From Peptococcaceae bacterium (GTDB lineage: Bacteria; Bacillota; Dehalobacteriia; UBA4068; UBA4997), in NCBI GenBank assembly GCA_019421315.1, contig JAHZFN010000031.1:1-8819 (forward strand): a stretch of DNA of 8,819 bases, in the 5' to 3' direction. The notes under the pieces were generated by a model, which was not told the DNA's origin, searched no databases, and saw only the letters and a program-made list of their open reading frames with translations. The position numbers and the translations under genes are program-made. This document shows, piece by piece, positions 5,049 to 8,819 of the stretch (positions are counted from its first letter, which is position 1; every line of letters begins with the position of its first letter).

Positions 5049-5574
5049 AGCGTTGGCCCGCCGTTACGGCATTGCCCTTTACCAGGTTGCCAAAGAAAAA
5101 AAGGAGGAACAGCGGATTTTTGACGAGCTGATTTTGGTGATCGATTCCATCAAGGAAAATGCCGATTTTGAAAAATTGGTTTACGGCAGTATTCTCACCG
5201 CCGTGCAAAAGAAGGAACTTATCAGAAAGATTTACGACGGCAGAATTTCGCCGGAGCTGGTAGATTTTCTCTGTATCTGCATAGACAAAGGCAGAGAAAG
5301 GGATCTGGAGGAAATCAAAACCGTTTATGATGATTTTTGGTATGAAGACGAAGGCATTGTGCCCGTTTACGTTTCTTCCGCCGTCCCCCTTGACCAAGCC
5401 AGAACCGAGGCATTGCAAAAAGCATTTGCCAAAAGACTGGGCAAGCCGGTGGCGATAATTATAAAATTAGATGAATCTCTGATCGGCGGCATTTCCGCCA
5501 GGGTCGGAGGTACAGTGTATGATGGCAGTATTTCGGGTCAGTTGGCCAAACTCAGCTATCAGCTGCACAAATAG
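5038..5574 (+). CDS. atpH: F1 ATP synthase subunit delta
   Basis: The OSCP/delta subunit joins the top of the alpha3beta3 head to the b stalk. The 178 residues are normal length. The N-terminal helical domain begins with RALARRYGIALYQVA (4-18), typical of the family, and the C-terminal signature LIGGISARVGG (148-158) continues as YDGSISGQL (161-169). The ATG lies inside the end of atpF, 11 bases before and through its stop codon, with AGAGGTGG (5021-5028) as ribosome site. The start of atpA follows 15 bases after the stop. Nothing is truncated. Confidence 0.95.
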   Translation: MKNRALARRYGIALYQVAKEKKEEQRIFDELILVIDSIKENADFEKLVYGSILTAVQKKELIRKIYDGRISPELVDFLCICIDKGRERDLEEIKTVYDDFWYEDEGIVPVYVSSAVPLDQARTEALQKAFAKRLGKPVAIIIKLDESLIGGISARVGGTVYDGSISGQLAKLSYQLHK

Positions 5575-5575
5575 T

Positions 5576-5592
5576 GAGGTGAAATAATCTTG
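5576..5592 (+). promoter_or_regulatory. Ribosome site and TTG start of atpA
   Basis: GAGGTGA (5576-5582) begins just 1 base after the atpH stop codon and stands 7 bases before a TTG at 5590-5592. The TTG opens MSIRPEEISSIIKKQIE, the expected N-terminus of subunit alpha. No in-frame ATG lies close enough to replace it, so TTG is the start. Confidence 0.8.
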
Positions 5593-7095
5593 AGCATCAG
5601 ACCGGAAGAAATCAGTTCGATTATTAAAAAACAAATCGAAGAATATAAAGCTGATGTCGATATTTCCGATGTCGGTACGGTTATCACTGTCGGCGACGGT
5701 ATCTGCCGTATTTACGGCCTGGAAGAAGCAATGGCAAACGAGCTTTTGGAGTTTGAAAACGGTGTCAAAGGTCTTGCCATGAATCTGGAAGAAGATAACG
5801 TGGGCTGCGTTGTTCTGGGTCCTTATGCCGGAATCAAAGAAGGCTCCAAGGTTAAACGCACGGGGCGTGTAATGGACGTTCCCGTGGGCGATGCTTTGAT
5901 CGGCCGTGTGGTTGACCCTTTGGGAAATCCTCTTGACGGCAAAGGGCCCGTTGAAACAAATAAAACCCGTCCTGTGGAATCCAAAGCCCCCGGCGTTATG
6001 GAACGCCAAAAGGTTACGGAGCCTATGCAGACAGGTTTGAAATCCATCGATGCCATGGTGCCGATCGGTCGCGGTCAGCGTGAATTGATTATCGGCGACC
6101 GCCAAACAGGTAAAACAGCCATTGCAATCGATGCTATCCTGAACCAAAAGGGTCAGGATATGATTTGTATTTATGTTGCCATCGGGCAAAAAGCCTCCAC
6201 GGTTTCCGCCGTGGTAAACAAGCTGGAGGCGGCAGGCGCCATGGATTATACCATTGTGGTTTCAGCTCCTGCTTCGGATCCTGCTCCCCTTTTGTATATT
6301 GCACCTTATGCAGGCGCCGCCATGGGCGAAGAATTTATGCACCAAGGCAAACACGTTTTGATTATTTACGACGATTTGAGCAAACAGGCAGCTGCTTACC
6401 GTGAAATTTCCCTGCTGCTCCGCCGTCCGCCGGGTCGTGAAGCTTACCCCGGTGATGTATTCTATTTGCATTCCCGCCTTTTGGAAAGAGCCGCCAAATT
6501 AAGCGATGATCTGGGCGGCGGTTCCATGACGGCACTGCCCATTATCGAAACCCAGGCAGGCGACGTTTCCGCCTATATTCCCACCAACGTAATCTCCATT
6601 ACCGACGGTCAGATTTACCTGGAAACAGACCTGTTCAACAGCGGTTTCCGTCCTGCCATCAATGTTGGTCTTTCGGTATCCCGTGTCGGCGGCGACGCTC
6701 AGGTTAAAGCCATGAAGCAGGTTGCGGGCACACTGCGCCTTGACTTGGCGCAATACCGAGAATTGGCAGCCTTTGCTCAGTTCGGTTCCGATATGGACCA
6801 GTCCACACGCAATGCTTTGGCACACGGTTCCCGCATGATGGAGCTTTTGAAACAGGATCAGTATGCACCTTTGGCAGTTGCCGAACAGGTTGCCGTGCTT
6901 TATGCAGGTGTTCACGGCTTTTTGGCAGATGTGGAAGTGCATGATGTTGTTAAATGGGGCAGGGATTTTGTGGAATATCTGCGGACTTCTGGCAGAGAGC
7001 TTTTGGCGGAAATCGACCAAAAGAAAAAGCTGGACGAAGCGTTGGAAGCCAAAATTGCGGAAACCATCAATGCCTACAAAGCAAGCATCAGTTAA
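5590..7095 (+). CDS. atpA: F1 ATP synthase subunit alpha
   Basis: Non-catalytic nucleotide-binding subunit of the F1 head, 501 residues, full length. Residues 1-25 form the delta-binding N-terminus, about 26-93 the beta-barrel crown, then the nucleotide-binding domain with the P-loop GDRQTGKT (169-176, Lys175), and a helical C-terminal domain from about 375. LIIYDDLSKQA (257-267) is the Walker B region. PAINVGLSVS (355-364) is the family signature and is followed by Arg365, the arginine that reaches into the catalytic site on beta. The start is TTG (see 5576-5592). It lies between atpH and atpG, and its 3' gap of 50 bases carries the ribosome site of atpG. Confidence 0.97.
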   Translation: MSIRPEEISSIIKKQIEEYKADVDISDVGTVITVGDGICRIYGLEEAMANELLEFENGVKGLAMNLEEDNVGCVVLGPYAGIKEGSKVKRTGRVMDVPVGDALIGRVVDPLGNPLDGKGPVETNKTRPVESKAPGVMERQKVTEPMQTGLKSIDAMVPIGRGQRELIIGDRQTGKTAIAIDAILNQKGQDMICIYVAIGQKASTVSAVVNKLEAAGAMDYTIVVSAPASDPAPLLYIAPYAGAAMGEEFMHQGKHVLIIYDDLSKQAAAYREISLLLRRPPGREAYPGDVFYLHSRLLERAAKLSDDLGGGSMTALPIIETQAGDVSAYIPTNVISITDGQIYLETDLFNSGFRPAINVGLSVSRVGGDAQVKAMKQVAGTLRLDLAQYRELAAFAQFGSDMDQSTRNALAHGSRMMELLKQDQYAPLAVAEQVAVLYAGVHGFLADVEVHDVVKWGRDFVEYLRTSGRELLAEIDQKKKLDEALEAKIAETINAYKASIS

Positions 7096-7129
7096 AACAA
7101 ACTTTTTTGTAACGGAAAGAAGGCAGAAA

Positions 7130-7148
7130 AAGGCGGTGAATTGCTTTG
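7130..7148 (+). promoter_or_regulatory. Ribosome site and TTG start of atpG
   Basis: AAGGCGGTGA (7130-7139) matches the extended Shine-Dalgarno AAGGAGGTGA except for one C. It ends 6 bases before TTG (7146-7148), which opens M-A-S-M-R-D-I, the usual start of subunit gamma. The ATG at 7155 would be 15 bases from this site and would drop three conserved residues, so TTG is preferred. Confidence 0.75.
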
Positions 7149-8018
7149 GCAAGTATGCGTGATATCAGACGCCGTATCAAAAGTGTCAGCAACACACAGA
7201 AAATTACCAAGGCCATGAAGATGGTTTCGGCGTCAAAATACAGAAAAAATCTCAACAATCTTGTGGCTGTCCGACCCTTTATCACCAACATTGAGGAGGT
7301 TATGTACGACCTTTTGGGTTCGGGGATTCGTTATAACAACCCCCTGATGGAACAGCGGAGCGAGATCAAAAATATATTATACATTGTCATCGCCGGTGAC
7401 CGCGGGCTTTGCGGCGGCTATAACCTGAATGTTCTGCGATATGCGGCGCAGGTTGTGGACAGCCGCCCCGAAGGTGCAGACTACGGCGTGATTACGCTAG
7501 GCGTTAAGGCAACGGATTATTTCAAATCCCATGGTTATAACGTTGTTCGGGAATTTACCGATATCGGTGACTGCCCCACAGTCAGCCCTGCCAGAGCCTT
7601 GAGCCGAGGCGTGATCAAGCAGTTTTCGGACGGCAGCTATGACGAAGTATATATGATTTACAGTAAATTTAATTCGGTTCTCAGCCAAACTCCGGCGCAG
7701 CTCCAGGTTTTGCCCGTTAAAAAAGAAAACATTGGCGCCGGTCATGAATTGGAGTCGGTTAATGATTTCATTTTTGAACCGGATGAAACTGCAATTATGG
7801 ACACACTTTTTCCCATGTACATTTTTTCTTTGGTGTTCAAGGCGATTATGGAAGCCAAAACAGGCGAACACGGGGCAAGGATGACGTCCATGGATTCTGC
7901 CACTGATAATGCTAACGATTTAATCGACAAGCTGACATTATCATTGAACAGAGCAAGGCAGGCGGCCATCACAACGGAAATTACGGAAATTGTGGGCGGT
8001 GCGGCTGCTTTGGAATAA
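7146..8018 (+). CDS. atpG: F1 ATP synthase subunit gamma
   Basis: Central rotor shaft that turns inside the alpha3beta3 head and couples to the c ring. The 290 residues are normal length. The N-terminal helix MRDIRRRIKSVSNTQKITKA (4-23) and KMVSASK (25-31) are characteristic. The Rossmann-like middle domain starts with AGDRGLCGGYN (83-93). The C-terminal helix ends with EHGARMTSMDSATDNA (241-256) and ITTEITEIVGGAAALE (275-290), the family signature, so both coiled-coil helices are intact. Start is TTG. atpD follows after 37 bases. Confidence 0.96.
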   Translation: MASMRDIRRRIKSVSNTQKITKAMKMVSASKYRKNLNNLVAVRPFITNIEEVMYDLLGSGIRYNNPLMEQRSEIKNILYIVIAGDRGLCGGYNLNVLRYAAQVVDSRPEGADYGVITLGVKATDYFKSHGYNVVREFTDIGDCPTVSPARALSRGVIKQFSDGSYDEVYMIYSKFNSVLSQTPAQLQVLPVKKENIGAGHELESVNDFIFEPDETAIMDTLFPMYIFSLVFKAIMEAKTGEHGARMTSMDSATDNANDLIDKLTLSLNRARQAAITTEITEIVGGAAALE

Positions 8019-8055
8019 GCAGTGCAAATCCTTATTAATAGGAGGTTATATTTCA

Positions 8056-8819
8056 ATGGCAGAAGGAAAAATTATTCAAGTAATCGGCCCTGTTGTCGAT
8101 ATAGCGTTTCCCGTCGGTCAGTTGCCGGGAATTTACAATGCTGTTGTGGCAGAAATGGGCAATAATAAAGTAACAATGGAAACTCTCCAGCATTTGGGCA
8201 ACGATACGGTACGTTGTGTTGCTCTTTCCAGCACAGACGGTCTTTATCGGGGTATGCCTGCCGTTGACACGGGGGATTCCATCAAAATTCCCGTCGGCAA
8301 GGAAACCTTGGGCAGAATGTTCAATGTAATCGGCGAACCCATCGACGGAAAGGGTGAAGTGAAAACAGCGGAGCATTATCCAATCCACCGTCCCGCCCCC
8401 GATTTTGAAGAATTGTCGCCGTCCCAGGAGGTTCTGGAAACGGGGATTAAAGTTGTTGACCTGCTGGCACCTTATTCCAAAGGCGGCAAGGTAGGTCTTT
8501 TCGGCGGTGCAGGCGTTGGCAAAACAGTTCTGATTATGGAGCTTATCCGCAACATCGCCCAGGAACACGGCGGCTATTCGGTTTTTGCAGGTGTCGGCGA
8601 ACGTTCCCGTGAGGGCAACGACCTTTATCATGAAATGCAGGAATCGGGCGTAATCAACAAAACGGCGTTGGTTTTCGGTCAGATGAACGAACCGCCGGGC
8701 GCCAGACTGCGGGTTGGTTTGACAGGTTTGACATTGGCAGAATACTTCCGTGACAAAGGTCAGGATGTTCTTTTGTTTATTGATAATATTTTCCGTTTCA
8801 CACAGGCAGGCTCCGAGGT
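8056..8819 (+). CDS. atpD: F1 ATP synthase subunit beta, 5' part only
   Basis: Catalytic ATP-making subunit; the window ends after 254 complete codons, a little over half of a usual beta chain. I read this frame directly. It opens with EGKIIQVIGPVVDIAFP (3-19) of the barrel domain and continues to the P-loop GGAGVGKT (150-157, Lys156). GERSREGNDL (181-190) supplies the catalytic Glu182 and Arg183 (E. coli Glu181 and Arg182). The Walker B segment VLLFIDNIFRFTQAGSE (238-254) includes Asp243. The C-terminal helical domain with the DELSEED-like rotor contact lies beyond the window. The ATG at 8056 follows AGGAGGT (8040-8046) at 9 bases. Confidence 0.97.
   Translation, partial: MAEGKIIQVIGPVVDIAFPVGQLPGIYNAVVAEMGNNKVTMETLQHLGNDTVRCVALSSTDGLYRGMPAVDTGDSIKIPVGKETLGRMFNVIGEPIDGKGEVKTAEHYPIHRPAPDFEELSPSQEVLETGIKVVDLLAPYSKGGKVGLFGGAGVGKTVLIMELIRNIAQEHGGYSVFAGVGERSREGNDLYHEMQESGVINKTALVFGQMNEPPGARLRVGLTGLTLAEYFRDKGQDVLLFIDNIFRFTQAGSE

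Noticed and set aside
5467..6189. 240-codon frame on the - strand across atpH and atpA
   Set aside because: Shadow produced by the codon use of two highly conserved genes; low-complexity Phe/His/Asn-rich translation without a known family.
8053..8631. 192-codon frame on the - strand opposite atpD
   Set aside because: atpD is unmistakable on the + strand with P-loop and catalytic residues; the opposite frame is a shadow.
2712..8819. Operon as a horizontally spread N-ATPase cluster
   Set aside because: Gene order is the canonical I-B-E-F-H-A-G-D, including delta; N-ATPase clusters begin with beta and epsilon genes and lack delta.

Overview
The window is ordinary core DNA from an anaerobic-looking, moderately AT-rich bacterium, most likely a member of the Bacillota (Firmicutes). 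The lineage call rests on strong AGGAGG-type ribosome sites, frequent TTG starts, and a non-hydrolysing UDP-GlcNAc 2-epimerase gene directly upstream of the ATP synthase operon, an arrangement known from several Firmicutes (for example mnaA-atpI in staphylococci). The c subunit carries a Na+-binding signature, which fits a fermentative anaerobe using a sodium gradient. A diderm Firmicute (Negativicutes) is a reasonable guess, but the sequence alone does not prove it. All supported genes lie on the + strand.

Layout. Positions 1-230 hold no convincing gene, only AT-rich DNA with two TATAAT boxes close to the first start. A lipoprotein of unknown function (231-956) ends in a strong intrinsic terminator (978-1015). 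A very AT-rich stretch of about 400 bases follows, with an extended -10 promoter (1091-1119) and a long untranslated leader. Then comes wecB/mnaA (1415-2539), which makes UDP-ManNAc for surface polymers. A 172-base gap contains a candidate promoter (2638-2667) interleaved with an inverted repeat (2604-2652). It is followed by the F1Fo ATP synthase operon: an atpI-like gene (2712-3218), atpB (3270-3971), atpE (4230-4460), atpF (4557-5048), atpH (5038-5574), atpA (5590-7095), atpG (7146-8018) and the first 254 codons of atpD (8056 to the window end). atpC is expected downstream, outside the window.

How it works together. AtpB (a), AtpE (c ring) and AtpF (b) form the membrane motor and stator. 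AtpH (delta), AtpA (alpha), AtpG (gamma) and AtpD (beta) form the catalytic head and rotor. Gln25, Glu58, Ser59 and Tyr63 of the c subunit match the PxxxQ and ESxxxY motifs of Na+-translocating ATP synthases, so the predicted coupling ion is Na+.

Points for follow-up. No undescribed multi-gene system is visible. The most notable features are the Na+ signature; the way atpE is set apart by RNA structure (a 258-base gap with an imperfect hairpin and a U-rich leader before it, and an uninterrupted 18-bp hairpin after it), which suggests post-transcriptional control of c-subunit dosage; and the AtpI-like protein, which has a tryptophan-rich, mostly acidic C-terminal tail with an in-frame 36-base duplication.
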